A stretch of 64,000 bases of DNA from Streptomyces sp. B93 (GTDB taxonomy: Bacteria; Actinomycetota; Actinomycetes; Streptomycetales; Streptomycetaceae). This document shows, piece after piece, positions 53,405 through 61,561 of the stretch. The notes below the pieces were generated by a model. The model saw only the letters and a list, made by a program, of their open reading frames with translations. It was not told the origin of the DNA and did no database searches. The translations under genes and the position numbers were made by a program. Numbering within the stretch: position 1 is the first letter of the stretch; the number at the start of each line of letters is the position of its first letter. Location of the stretch: assembly GCF_018070565.1 (NCBI RefSeq), contig NZ_JAGPXL010000012.1:1-64000 (forward strand), in the 5' to 3' direction.

Positions 53405-53572
53405 GTGTACGACCGCAACCCGCGCCCGTGCGGCTGTCTCCCCCGTCACTCTCCGCGGCGGGCGCCGTACCGGCTCCGGGCCGGTCACCGTCCGGCCGCC
53501 CACCACGTCTGCCCTGACTCCCGGGCGGCCGGACCCACCCAGCACACCCACATCGCGCGGTGGCACCGGTGA
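53405..53572 (+). CDS. possible 55-residue Cys/His-rich leader or peptide ORF
   Basis: GTG 53405 follows GGAGGTTCTCCC, a strong ribosome site, and the frame ends at TGA 53570-53572, overlapping the radical SAM GTG 53569 as GTGA. The product is rich in Arg, Pro and His with three Cys (PRPCGCLPRHSPRR, HHVCPDSRA). Ribosome site and overlap argue that it is translated. It may be a coupling leader or, less likely, a peptide substrate of the radical SAM enzyme. No family recognised. Confidence 0.4.
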   Translation: MYDRNPRPCGCLPRHSPRRAPYRLRAGHRPAAHHVCPDSRAAGPTQHTHIARWHR

Positions 53573-54783
53573 GCGCCGTCCGGGCGATCCGCCGCCAGCA
53601 CCAGAACGTCGCCGACAAGCCGTTCATCGTCATCTGGGAGTCCACCCGGGCCTGCCCGCTGGCCTGTCTGCACTGCCGCGCCGAGGCGGTCCCCGACCGC
53701 GACCCGCGCGAGCTGGACACCGCCGCCGCCAAGGACCTGCTCCATCAGGTCGCCGCGTTCGGACACCCCGCCCCGCTGTTCGTCATCACCGGCGGCGACC
53801 CGTTCCAGCGGCCCGACCTGCTCGAACTCATCGCGTACGGCGAACAGGCGGGCGTCCGCGTCGCCGTCTCCCCCTCCGGCACGCCCACCCTCACCCCCGA
53901 GCGCCTCCGTGAGGTGCACGAGGCGGGCGCGGTCGGGCTCTCCCTCAGCCTGGACGGCTCCACCGCCGAACTCCACGACGGCTTCCGCGGCGTGCCCGGC
54001 GTCTACAGGTGGACCCTGGACGCCTGGGACGCCGCCCGCGCCCTCGGGATGAAGGTGCAGATCAACACCACCGTCACCCGCCGCAACCTGCACGACCTGC
54101 CCGGCGTCGTCCAACTCGTCCACGAGCACGGCGCGATGCTGTGGAGCGCCTTCTTCCTGGTGCCCACCGGCCGTGGCCGCGCGCTCGGCGTGCTCACCCC
54201 CGCCGAGACCGAGGACGTCCTCAACTTCGTCCACGACGTCGGCCTGACCGTCCCCGCCAAGACCACCGAGGCCCACCACTTCCGCCGCGTCGCCCTCCAG
54301 CGCAAGATCCTCGCCGACCTCGGCGAGGACCATGTGAGCGCGCTGCGGCTCGGGCCCCTGTACCAGGAGTTGCGGGAGCGGGCCGCCGACCTCGGCCTCG
54401 ACACCGGCGGCCGACGCGCCCGCAGGCCCCCGCTGGACGTCAACGCCGGACGCGGCTTCGTCTTCGTCTCGCACACCGGCACCGTCCACCCCAGCGGCTT
54501 CCTCCCGCTGGGCGCGGGCAGCGTCCGCGACACCCCGCTGACCGAGATCTACCGCACCTCCGAACTCTTCACCGGACTGCGCGACGCCGACCGGCTCGGC
54601 GGGCGCTGCGGGGCCTGCGAGTTCCGCCGGGTGTGCGGCGGCTCCCGGTCCCGCGCCTACGGCGTCACCGGCGACCCGTACGCCGAGGAGCCCTGGTGCG
54701 GCTACCGCCCCGGAACCTTCCCCCACCAGCGGGAGCTGGCGGCCGTACTGGCCGGCGGGGCGCCCTCGCAAGGAGCAACGTGA
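53569..54783 (+). CDS. radical SAM/SPASM domain protein (NirJ/PqqE/AhbD-like)
   Basis: A 404-residue enzyme. The radical SAM cluster motif is STRACPLACLHCRAE near residue 25 and VITGGDPF follows. The C-terminal SPASM domain binds auxiliary clusters through RCGACEFRRVCGGSRSRAYG and EEPWCGYRPG. Relatives process hemes (NirJ, AhbC/D) or peptides (PqqE, MftC). Its stop overlaps the nitrite reductase start as GTGA, so a role in maturing a denitrification cofactor is plausible but unproven. GTG 53569 is favoured over GTG 53560. Confidence 0.88.
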   Translation: MSAVRAIRRQHQNVADKPFIVIWESTRACPLACLHCRAEAVPDRDPRELDTAAAKDLLHQVAAFGHPAPLFVITGGDPFQRPDLLELIAYGEQAGVRVAVSPSGTPTLTPERLREVHEAGAVGLSLSLDGSTAELHDGFRGVPGVYRWTLDAWDAARALGMKVQINTTVTRRNLHDLPGVVQLVHEHGAMLWSAFFLVPTGRGRALGVLTPAETEDVLNFVHDVGLTVPAKTTEAHHFRRVALQRKILADLGEDHVSALRLGPLYQELRERAADLGLDTGGRRARRPPLDVNAGRGFVFVSHTGTVHPSGFLPLGAGSVRDTPLTEIYRTSELFTGLRDADRLGGRCGACEFRRVCGGSRSRAYGVTGDPYAEEPWCGYRPGTFPHQRELAAVLAGGAPSQGAT

Positions 54784-57371
54784 CCGGCAAGCCCGTCGAC
54801 CTCGCACCACCCACCCGCCACGGCGGGTACCGGCCGTCCGGTGTGAAAGCCCGTCATCTGCGCGCCCACGTCCTCGTGGCGGGCTGGCTCGCGCTGGCCC
54901 TGGCCGCGGCATTCGCCCAGCGGAGCCTGCCCATCGCCCGCTGGCTGGCGATCCACCTGTTCCTGCTCGGCGCCGCCACCACCGCCATCGTCATCTGGAG
55001 CGAGCACTTCGCCACCGCGCTGCTGCACGCCCGGCGGCCCGACGAACGCTGGAGCACCGCCCGGCTGGCCGCCGTCAACGTCGCCGTAGCCGGACTGCTC
55101 ACCGGGGTGTGGGCCGACCTGCCGCTGCTGACCGGCGCCGCCTGCGCGCTGCTCGTCGCCGCCGTCGCCGCCCATCTGGTGGTGCTGGTGCGCATGGGCC
55201 GGGGCGCGCTCGGCGGGCGGCTCGCCCCCGTCGTCGGCTACTACCGGGCGGCCACGGCGGCGCTGCTCGGCGGCGCGGTGCTGGGCTGGCTGCTGGCCTC
55301 GGGCCACGCCGGAACCGGCGCGTACGCCGGGCTGCGCCTCGCCCACGTCCACATCACCCTGCTCGGCTGGATCGGACTGCCGGTGCTGGGCACCCTGTTC
55401 ATGCTCTGGCCCACCGTGCTGGGCGTCCGGATGTCCGAGCGCACCACGAGGACCGCCCGCCGGGTGCTGGCCGTGACCGGCACCGGTCTGCTCGTCACCG
55501 TCGTCGCGCTGGCCGCCGGGTGGCGCTGGGCGGCGGTGGCCGGGCTCGCCGGGTACGCCGCCGGACTGGCCCTGGCGGTGGAGCTGTTCGCCCGTACGGT
55601 GCGCGGGCGCAGCCCCGTCTCCGCGGCGGCGGCGTGGATGCTGGGCGCCTCCGTCGGCTGGCTGTGCGTCGGTGTCGTCGTGGACGCGGGCGTACTGGCC
55701 GCGCGTCCGCCCGCCGAGGCGCAGGACGGCGTGGGGTCCCTGATCCCCGTCCTGCTGCTGGGCTTCGTCGCCCAGGTGCTGATCGGCGCGCTCACCTATC
55801 TGCTGCCGGTCGTGATCGGCGGCGCCCCCAAGGAACGCGCCGCGCTGCGGGCGGTCCTGGAGCGGGGCTGGACCGTGCGGCTGGCCCTGCTCAACGCCGG
55901 GGTCGCGCTGCTGGCGCTGCCCGGCCCCCTCGACACCGCGGGCCTGGTGGCGGCGGTGCTCGCGGGAGCGGCCTTCCTCGCCCTGACCGTCACCGTCCTG
56001 GTGCGCGGGGCACGTGACGTACGCCCCGCACCGCGGCCGGTGCTGCTGGGCACCGCCGCCGGGGCCCTCGTCACCGCGCTGGCCGTCCTGGTCGCCAACA
56101 GCGGCGGCGACACCGGCGGTTCGTCCGTCGCCGCGGGCGGGGGCAGCGGCGGCGGTACGACCGCCACCCGCACCGTCGAGGTCACCCTGGCCTCCATGCG
56201 CGTGCGGCCCAGCCGGATCGAGGTCACCGCGGGTACCGCCCTGCGCCTGGAGGTCACCAACGACGACGCCCAGCGCCATGACCTCAAGGTCGACGACGGC
56301 CCCGCCACCCCGCTGCTCTCCCGCGGCCAGTCCCGCACCCTCGACCTCGGCCCCGTTACCGAGGACCGGCAGGCGTGGTGCACCCTGCCCGGTCACCGGG
56401 CCGCCGGGATGACCCTCGACATCGTGGTGACCGGGTCCACCGAGGGTCACACCGACGGGCATTCCGACGGACACGCCGCCCTGGCCGACAGCGGCACCGG
56501 GCTCGACCTCTCCGCCGAGTTCACCGGCGGCTGGCAGGCCCGCGACGCCGAACTCGCCCCCGCGCCCGGCGGCACCGTCCACCAGGTCACCCTGCGCGCC
56601 GCCCACACCGACGTCGAGGTGGCACCCGGCGTCACCCAGCAGATGTGGACCTTCGGCGGGACCGCGCCCGGCCCCACCCTGCGCGGCAAGGTCGGTGACG
56701 TGTTCGAGGTGACGCTCGTCAACGACGACGAGGGCATGGGCCACGGCATCGACTTCCACGCCGGGTCCCTCGCACCCGACAGGCCCATGCGCACCATCCA
56801 GTCCGGTGAGAGCCTGGTCTACCGTTTCCGCGCCGAACGGGCGGGCGCCTGGCTCTACCACTGCTCCACCGCCCCGATGCTCCAGCACATCGGCAACGGC
56901 ATGTACGGCGCGGTCGTCATCGACCCGCCCGACCTGCCGAAGGTCGACCACGAGTACGTCCTCGTCTCCTCCGAGCTGTACCTGGGCACCCCGGGCTCCA
57001 CCGCCCAGGTGACCAAGATGCGCGAGGGCACGCCGGACGCGTGGGCGTTCAACGGCATCGCGGCGCAGTACGGCAAGGCGCCGCTGAAGGTGAGGGCGGG
57101 GGAGCGGGCGCGCTTCTGGGTGGTGGCCGCGGGCCCGACCGACGGGGTGGCCTTCCACGTCGTCGGCACGGTCTTCGACACCGTCTACAAGGAGGGCGCC
57201 TACTCGCTGAAGCCCGACCAGCCCGGCGGCGCGCAGGTGCTGGACCTGGCCCCGGCGCAGGGCGGCTTCGTGGAGACGACGTTCCCCGAGGCGGGCCACT
57301 ACTCCTTCGTCGACCACGACATGCGGCACGCCGAGTCCGGCGCCCACGGTGTGGTGGAGGTGAGCCGGTGA
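54780..57371 (+). CDS. nirK: membrane-anchored copper nitrite reductase (NnrS-like + cupredoxin + NirK)
   Basis: An 863-residue fusion. The first 430 residues hold about 12 membrane segments resembling NnrS-type domains (ARWLAIHLFLLGAATTAIVI, LRLAHVHITLLGWIGLPVLG). A cupredoxin follows at about 460-550 (EVTAGTALRLEVTNDDAQRH, WCTLPGHRAAGM). The C-terminal 300 residues are NirK: MGHGIDFHAG supplies Asp and two His, LYHCSTAPMLQHIGNGMYG the His-Cys pair, His and Met of the type 1/2 copper sites, and FHVVGTVFDTVYKEGA the last type 2 His. It would reduce nitrite to NO outside the membrane. GTG overlaps the radical SAM stop. Confidence 0.92.
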   Translation: MTGKPVDLAPPTRHGGYRPSGVKARHLRAHVLVAGWLALALAAAFAQRSLPIARWLAIHLFLLGAATTAIVIWSEHFATALLHARRPDERWSTARLAAVNVAVAGLLTGVWADLPLLTGAACALLVAAVAAHLVVLVRMGRGALGGRLAPVVGYYRAATAALLGGAVLGWLLASGHAGTGAYAGLRLAHVHITLLGWIGLPVLGTLFMLWPTVLGVRMSERTTRTARRVLAVTGTGLLVTVVALAAGWRWAAVAGLAGYAAGLALAVELFARTVRGRSPVSAAAAWMLGASVGWLCVGVVVDAGVLAARPPAEAQDGVGSLIPVLLLGFVAQVLIGALTYLLPVVIGGAPKERAALRAVLERGWTVRLALLNAGVALLALPGPLDTAGLVAAVLAGAAFLALTVTVLVRGARDVRPAPRPVLLGTAAGALVTALAVLVANSGGDTGGSSVAAGGGSGGGTTATRTVEVTLASMRVRPSRIEVTAGTALRLEVTNDDAQRHDLKVDDGPATPLLSRGQSRTLDLGPVTEDRQAWCTLPGHRAAGMTLDIVVTGSTEGHTDGHSDGHAALADSGTGLDLSAEFTGGWQARDAELAPAPGGTVHQVTLRAAHTDVEVAPGVTQQMWTFGGTAPGPTLRGKVGDVFEVTLVNDDEGMGHGIDFHAGSLAPDRPMRTIQSGESLVYRFRAERAGAWLYHCSTAPMLQHIGNGMYGAVVIDPPDLPKVDHEYVLVSSELYLGTPGSTAQVTKMREGTPDAWAFNGIAAQYGKAPLKVRAGERARFWVVAAGPTDGVAFHVVGTVFDTVYKEGAYSLKPDQPGGAQVLDLAPAQGGFVETTFPEAGHYSFVDHDMRHAESGAHGVVEVSR

Positions 57372-57814
57372 TGGACACCGTCACCTGGTGGTCGGTGGTG
57401 CGGTTCCTGCACGTGGCCGGGGCCGCCCTGTGGGTCGGCGGTCAGCTCGCGCTGACCCTGGTGATCCTGCCGCTGGCCCGGCGCATGCTCGCCCCCGACG
57501 CGAAGGACCGCTTCACCGCCGAGGCGGGCCGCCGGTTCGGCATCCTCACCGGCGCGCTGTTCCTGCCCGTCCAACTCGGCACCGGCTGGGCCCTCGCCTG
57601 GCACAAGGGCGTCACCTGGGCCTCCCTCGCCGAACCCGGCTACGGCCGCACCCTGGCGACCAAACTGGGCCTGTTCGTCCTGGTCATGCTCGCCGCCGCC
57701 GGCCACGGCATGGCCCACGCCAAACACCGTCCCGATCTGGCCAGGTCCCTGGCGGTCCTGTCCCTGGTCGGCTCGTTGGGGGTGGTCCTGCTGGCCACGG
57801 CGTTGCCCGCGTAG
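57371..57814 (+). CDS. CopD-like integral membrane protein
   Basis: A 147-residue protein with four membrane segments: WWSVVRFLHVAGAALWVGGQ carries the conserved His and Trp of CopD-type copper-resistance/heme proteins, and AGRRFGILTGALFLPVQLGT and LATKLGLFVLVMLAAAGHGM follow. ATG 57371 shares a base with the nirK stop (TGATG). It may help supply copper or electrons to NirK. Confidence 0.8.
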   Translation: MDTVTWWSVVRFLHVAGAALWVGGQLALTLVILPLARRMLAPDAKDRFTAEAGRRFGILTGALFLPVQLGTGWALAWHKGVTWASLAEPGYGRTLATKLGLFVLVMLAAAGHGMAHAKHRPDLARSLAVLSLVGSLGVVLLATALPA

Positions 57815-57873
57815 CCCCGGGTTGCGCACCCACCCAAAGGGTTGACCCCGAACGACACAGTCAGGGAGCCGTC

Positions 57874-58878
57874 ATGCAGACGAGGCAGACCACGCAGATC
57901 GACGCCACCGCACTGGAGACGCTGCTGGCCGCGGCCGTCGCCGCACCGTCGATCCACAACACCCAGCCCTGGCGCTTCGGAATGGACCCGGGAACCCGGA
58001 CCGTCACGGTCCGCCTCGACCGGCGCCGGTCGCTGCCGCTCACCGACCCGGACCGCCGCGCCCAGTACCTCTCCGTGGGCACCGCCGTCCTCAACCTGCG
58101 CGTAGCCGTCGCCCACCTCGGCTGGGAACCGGTCGTCCGCCTGCTGCCCGACCACCGCGACCCCGACCTGCTCGCGACCGTGCGGCTCGTCACCGCCGCC
58201 GGTGACCCACCCGACCTGCCCGACCACGCCTCCCTGTACCCGGCCATCGCCCGGCGCCACACCAGCAGGCTCCCGTTCACCGGCCGCCCGGTGCCCGAGC
58301 CGGTGCTGGCGGAGATGGCCGCCGCCGCCCGTGCCGAGGGGGCCCGACTGTACTTCCCGGACTTCGGCGGCACCCGCAGACTGCTCCGCCTGACCGCCGC
58401 CGCCGAGGACCGCAACCGCGCCTTCCCCGACCGTGCCGCCGAGGCCCGTACGTGGGTCACCACCCCGGACGCGCACTCCCGCTACGGCATCCCCGTCACC
58501 GCCCTCGGCCCGCAGGACGCCGCCGGGCGGATGCCGATGCGGGACTTCACCGGCCCGCTGCGCGCCCTGCGGCTGCCCAGGCTGCCGTTCGAGCGGCACG
58601 TCCAGCTGGCCCTGCTGTGGACCGCGCGGGACCGGGCGGAGGACTGGCTGCGCGCCGGGCAGGGTCTGGAGCGGGTCCTGCTGACGGCGGCCGCGCACGG
58701 GGTGCGCACCTCGATGCTGCACCAGGCGATGGAGTGGCCCGACCTGCGCGCGGCGGCCCGCCTCCCGCAGCGCCGCTGCTCCCCCCACCTGCTGGTCCGC
58801 TTCGGCTACGGCCCGGAAGGCGCCCCCAGCCCACGGGCGGGGACCCACGCCCCGGACCTGCCCGAAGGGGCTCCCTAG
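57874..58878 (+). CDS. Acg-family FMN-binding nitroreductase-like protein
   Basis: A 334-residue protein of the Acg family, a diverged nitroreductase group best known from the mycobacterial DosR regulon. LLAAAVAAPSIHNTQPWRF is the N-terminal FMN-binding signature; a second half carries RRHTSRLPFTGRPVPEPVL and TSMLHQAMEWPDLRAAA. Proposed family roles include flavin storage under hypoxia. GGAG precedes the ATG. Its stop overlaps the convergent PPOX stop within a shared CTAG. Confidence 0.88.
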   Translation: MQTRQTTQIDATALETLLAAAVAAPSIHNTQPWRFGMDPGTRTVTVRLDRRRSLPLTDPDRRAQYLSVGTAVLNLRVAVAHLGWEPVVRLLPDHRDPDLLATVRLVTAAGDPPDLPDHASLYPAIARRHTSRLPFTGRPVPEPVLAEMAAAARAEGARLYFPDFGGTRRLLRLTAAAEDRNRAFPDRAAEARTWVTTPDAHSRYGIPVTALGPQDAAGRMPMRDFTGPLRALRLPRLPFERHVQLALLWTARDRAEDWLRAGQGLERVLLTAAAHGVRTSMLHQAMEWPDLRAAARLPQRRCSPHLLVRFGYGPEGAPSPRAGTHAPDLPEGAP

Positions 58879-59312
58879 GAGGCGTCCCCGGCGCCGTCCT
58901 CCGCCACCGCGGCGATGTCACGCCCCGTGACGATCTCCGAGTGGATGCGGACGAACACACCGTTGCGGCTGGCCACCCAGGAGCGCGGACCGGTCCGGGC
59001 CAGCCGTTCGTGTTCGGCGGGGTCGGTGACCACGTCGGCGCGGCCGGTGACGACCACGCTCCAGCCGGTCTGCGCCTCGGCGTCGTAGTCGTCGACCTCG
59101 AACGCGACGACGACCCCGTCGACGGCCCGCACGAGGTCCGAGTCGGCCGCGGTGCGCAGCACCACGGAGCCGTCGGTGTCGACGGCGAAGTTGACCGGGA
59201 GCACCGCGGGCAGCGCCTGCCGGGTGTACACGATGCGGCCCACCGGGGCCTTGGCCAGCAGGCGCATGCTCTCTCGCCGGTCGAGAGCGCGGAGGCGGTT
59301 GTTGCCGAACAT
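58875..59312 (-). CDS. pyridoxamine 5'-phosphate oxidase family flavin/F420-binding protein
   Basis: A 145-residue split-barrel protein: RLLAKAPVGRIVYTRQALPAVLPVNFAVD and AFEVDDYDAEAQTGWSVVVTGRA are the family core. Such proteins bind FMN, F420 or heme and several belong to DosR regulons. ATG 59312 follows GGTGGAGGG. Divergent from narK; several GGGACC/GGCCC-type sites lie between them. Confidence 0.88.
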   Translation of the reverse strand: MFGNNRLRALDRRESMRLLAKAPVGRIVYTRQALPAVLPVNFAVDTDGSVVLRTAADSDLVRAVDGVVVAFEVDDYDAEAQTGWSVVVTGRADVVTDPAEHERLARTGPRSWVASRNGVFVRIHSEIVTGRDIAAVAEDGAGDAS

Positions 59313-59430
59313 CCCTCCACCATCCCCTGCCGCACCCACCGCGCGTTAGGGCCCAACGGCCCTGATCCGCCGCCCGCCGGGCCGCCGCGTTTCACCGGTG
59401 CCGCCCGGGTAACGCGGCAGCCGGAAACGG

Positions 59431-59466
59431 GGACCGCCGGGCCTGCCGGTGAGGACCGTTCGGCCC
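59431..59466 (+). promoter_or_regulatory. paired DosR/DevR-like boxes before narK
   Basis: GGACCGCCGGGCC at 59431-59443 and AGGACCGTTCGGCCC at 59452-59466 lie in tandem between the PPOX and transporter genes. A third, GGGCCCAACGGCCCT, is at 59349-59363. The second is the closest match to the sites before narG and 53311. Confidence 0.4.
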
Positions 59467-59594
59467 ACCCGCGCGGCGTACCGCGGCGCGGATAGTTGCT
59501 GCGGGTCACCGGCACGCACACCGTGAGCGGACGGCCCGCGGCCCCCGTACCCGCACTCGGGGCCGCCCACCGCGAGCAGGAAGGGACGGACGGA

Positions 59595-60845
59595 ATGCTC
59601 CAGCCGTCTGTAAAGCAGAGCGAGCCACCGGCAGGGGCCGTGTCCAGGCAGGCATGGCTGATGCTGGCGCTGGCCACCGTCGGCTTCGCCGTCAACTTCT
59701 GGGCCTGGGCCCTGCTGAGCCCGCTCGGTCCGCGTTTCAAGGACTCCCTGGGACTGTCCGCCTTCGAGCAGTCCCTGCTGGTGGCCGTGCCGGTGGTGGT
59801 CGGCTCCCTGGGCCGCATCCCGGTCGGCGCGCTGACCGACCGCTTCGGCGGCCGGGTGATGTTCCCGCTGGTGTCGGCGGTCACCATCGTCCCGGTCCTC
59901 TTCCTCGGCCTCGCCGGTCATGACTCGCTGGCGGCGCTGCTGGCGGGCGGCTTCTTCCTCGGCGTCGGCGGCACCGCGTTCGCCGTCGGTGTGCCCCTGG
60001 TCAGCGCCTGGTTCCCGCCCGAGCGGCGCGGCCTGGCGATCGGCATCTTCGGCGTCGGCATGGGCGGTACCGCGATCAGCGCGCTGACCACGGTGAAGCT
60101 GGTCGACGCCTACGGCATGGCGGACCCGTTCCTGATCACCGCCGCCGCGCTCGCGGTCTTCGCGGTGGTGTCCGCGCTGCTGCTGCGCGACGCGCCCGGC
60201 CGTACCGTCCCCACCGAGCCGCTGGCCCGCCGACTGGGCGCCACCCTGCGCCTCGGCGTCACCTGGCAGGCGTCCGCGCTGTACGCGGTCGCGTTCGGCG
60301 GCTACGTGGCCTTCTCCGTCTACCTGCCCACCTACCTCAAGACCGGCTACGGCCTCGAGCAGGCGGACGCCGCCAACCGGATGGCCGGGTTCGTGCTGCT
60401 GGCGGTCGCCATGCGGCCGGTCGGCGGCTGGCTGTCGGACCGGGTGGGCCCGGTCCGGGTGCTGGGCGGCTCGCTGGCCCTGGTCCTCACCGGAGCCCTC
60501 GTCCAGTCCCTCACCCCGTCCCTCGCCCCGGTCGGCACGATCGCCTTCCTCGCCATGGCCGCCGCGCTCGGCGCGGGCAGCGGCGCGGTCTTCGCGCTGG
60601 TCGCCCAGCTCGCCCCGGCGAACAAGGTCGGCTCGGTCACCGGTGTCGTCGGCGCCGCGGGCGGCCTGGGCGGCTTCCTGCCGCCGCTGGTGATGGGCGC
60701 CCTGTACGGGGTGTACGGCAGCTACGCGATCGGGCTGCTGCTGCTCGCCGCGGTCGCGGCGGCGGCGCTCGCCTTCACCAGCACCGGGGTGCGGCACGCC
60801 GTAGCCCGGCGCCAGGTTCCCGCGCGGACCGCGCAGAGCCACTGA
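59595..60845 (+). CDS. narK: NarK-type nitrate/nitrite MFS transporter
   Basis: A 416-residue major facilitator with 12 membrane segments. LTDRFGGRVMFPLVSAVTIV is the loop 2-3 motif and GGFFLGVGGTAFAVGVPLVSAWFPPERRG and GVGMGGTAISA are nitrate-porter signatures. FRPVGGWLSDRVGPVRVLGG-like residues (MRPVGGWLSDRVG) form the second-half repeat. It would import nitrate or export nitrite for the flanking reductases. GAAGGGA lies upstream of the ATG. The first of a plus-strand series leading to the second narG. Confidence 0.9.
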   Translation: MLQPSVKQSEPPAGAVSRQAWLMLALATVGFAVNFWAWALLSPLGPRFKDSLGLSAFEQSLLVAVPVVVGSLGRIPVGALTDRFGGRVMFPLVSAVTIVPVLFLGLAGHDSLAALLAGGFFLGVGGTAFAVGVPLVSAWFPPERRGLAIGIFGVGMGGTAISALTTVKLVDAYGMADPFLITAAALAVFAVVSALLLRDAPGRTVPTEPLARRLGATLRLGVTWQASALYAVAFGGYVAFSVYLPTYLKTGYGLEQADAANRMAGFVLLAVAMRPVGGWLSDRVGPVRVLGGSLALVLTGALVQSLTPSLAPVGTIAFLAMAAALGAGSGAVFALVAQLAPANKVGSVTGVVGAAGGLGGFLPPLVMGALYGVYGSYAIGLLLLAAVAAAALAFTSTGVRHAVARRQVPARTAQSH

Positions 60846-60864
60846 CCCCGGGGGAGAGCACACC

Positions 60865-61353
60865 ATGTGCGAGTACTGCGGCTGCCAGTCCCTGACCACG
60901 ATCGACGAACTCACCCAGGAGCACGACACGGTCGTCCGGCTCATCGCCCAGGTGCGCGACGCCCACCGCTTCGGGCACATCGCGCGCATGGCGGAGCTGG
61001 CCCGGCACATCACCGAGGTGCTGGTGCCGCACACGCAGGTGGAGGAGGGCGGCCTGTTCCCCGCGATGGCCGTCGAGTTCCCCGAGCAGATCGCCGCCCT
61101 GGAGGCCGAGCACCGCAGGATCGAGGCGGTGCTGGCCGAGGCGGAGGGTTCCTTCCTCGCCGACCCGACCTGGCCGGGGCGGCTGATCGACACGCTCGAC
61201 CTGCTGCGCGAGCACATCCTCAAGGAGCAGGACGGGGTCTTCCCCGCCGCCCTGGCGTTCCTCGACCCCGAGCAGTGGGAGGCGGTGGAGGCGGTCCGCG
61301 CCCGGGTGGGCAGCGCCGTACCCCAGGACCTCGGCCTGAAACCCTCGCCCTGA
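60865..61353 (+). CDS. hemerythrin domain protein with N-terminal CxxCxC
   Basis: A 162-residue hemerythrin HHE bundle starting MCEYCGCQSLTTIDELTQEHD. Candidate di-iron ligands are TQEHDTVV, ARHITEVLVPHTQVEEGGLFP, EAEHRRIEAVL and LREHILKEQDGVFPA. The CEYCGCQ start is common in this subgroup and may bind metal or respond to redox. GGGGGAG precedes the ATG, 19 bases after narK. A role in handling O2 or NO near nitrate reductase is inferred. Confidence 0.88.
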   Translation: MCEYCGCQSLTTIDELTQEHDTVVRLIAQVRDAHRFGHIARMAELARHITEVLVPHTQVEEGGLFPAMAVEFPEQIAALEAEHRRIEAVLAEAEGSFLADPTWPGRLIDTLDLLREHILKEQDGVFPAALAFLDPEQWEAVEAVRARVGSAVPQDLGLKPSP

Positions 61354-61561
61354 CGTCCCCCGCCCGTCCCCGACGTCCGCCCGGCGCGTACCCCGCGCCG
61401 GGCGGACGTGTACGTGGTGCGGGCCGCGGCCCGGCGCGGTAGGGATGGTGTGACCCCAGGTGTCGACGTGGCTCATCGGGGTAGCACGAGCCATTGCGCT
61501 ACCGGCAGCACCCGAAGCGGGCATCCGAAGGGGCCGTGCAGGCCCGGGAAGGGGCGGCGCC

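Noticed and set aside
54702..57347. 881-codon minus-strand frame over nirK
   Set aside because: Translation is low-complexity Gly/Arg/Gln; the plus strand encodes an unambiguous copper nitrite reductase.
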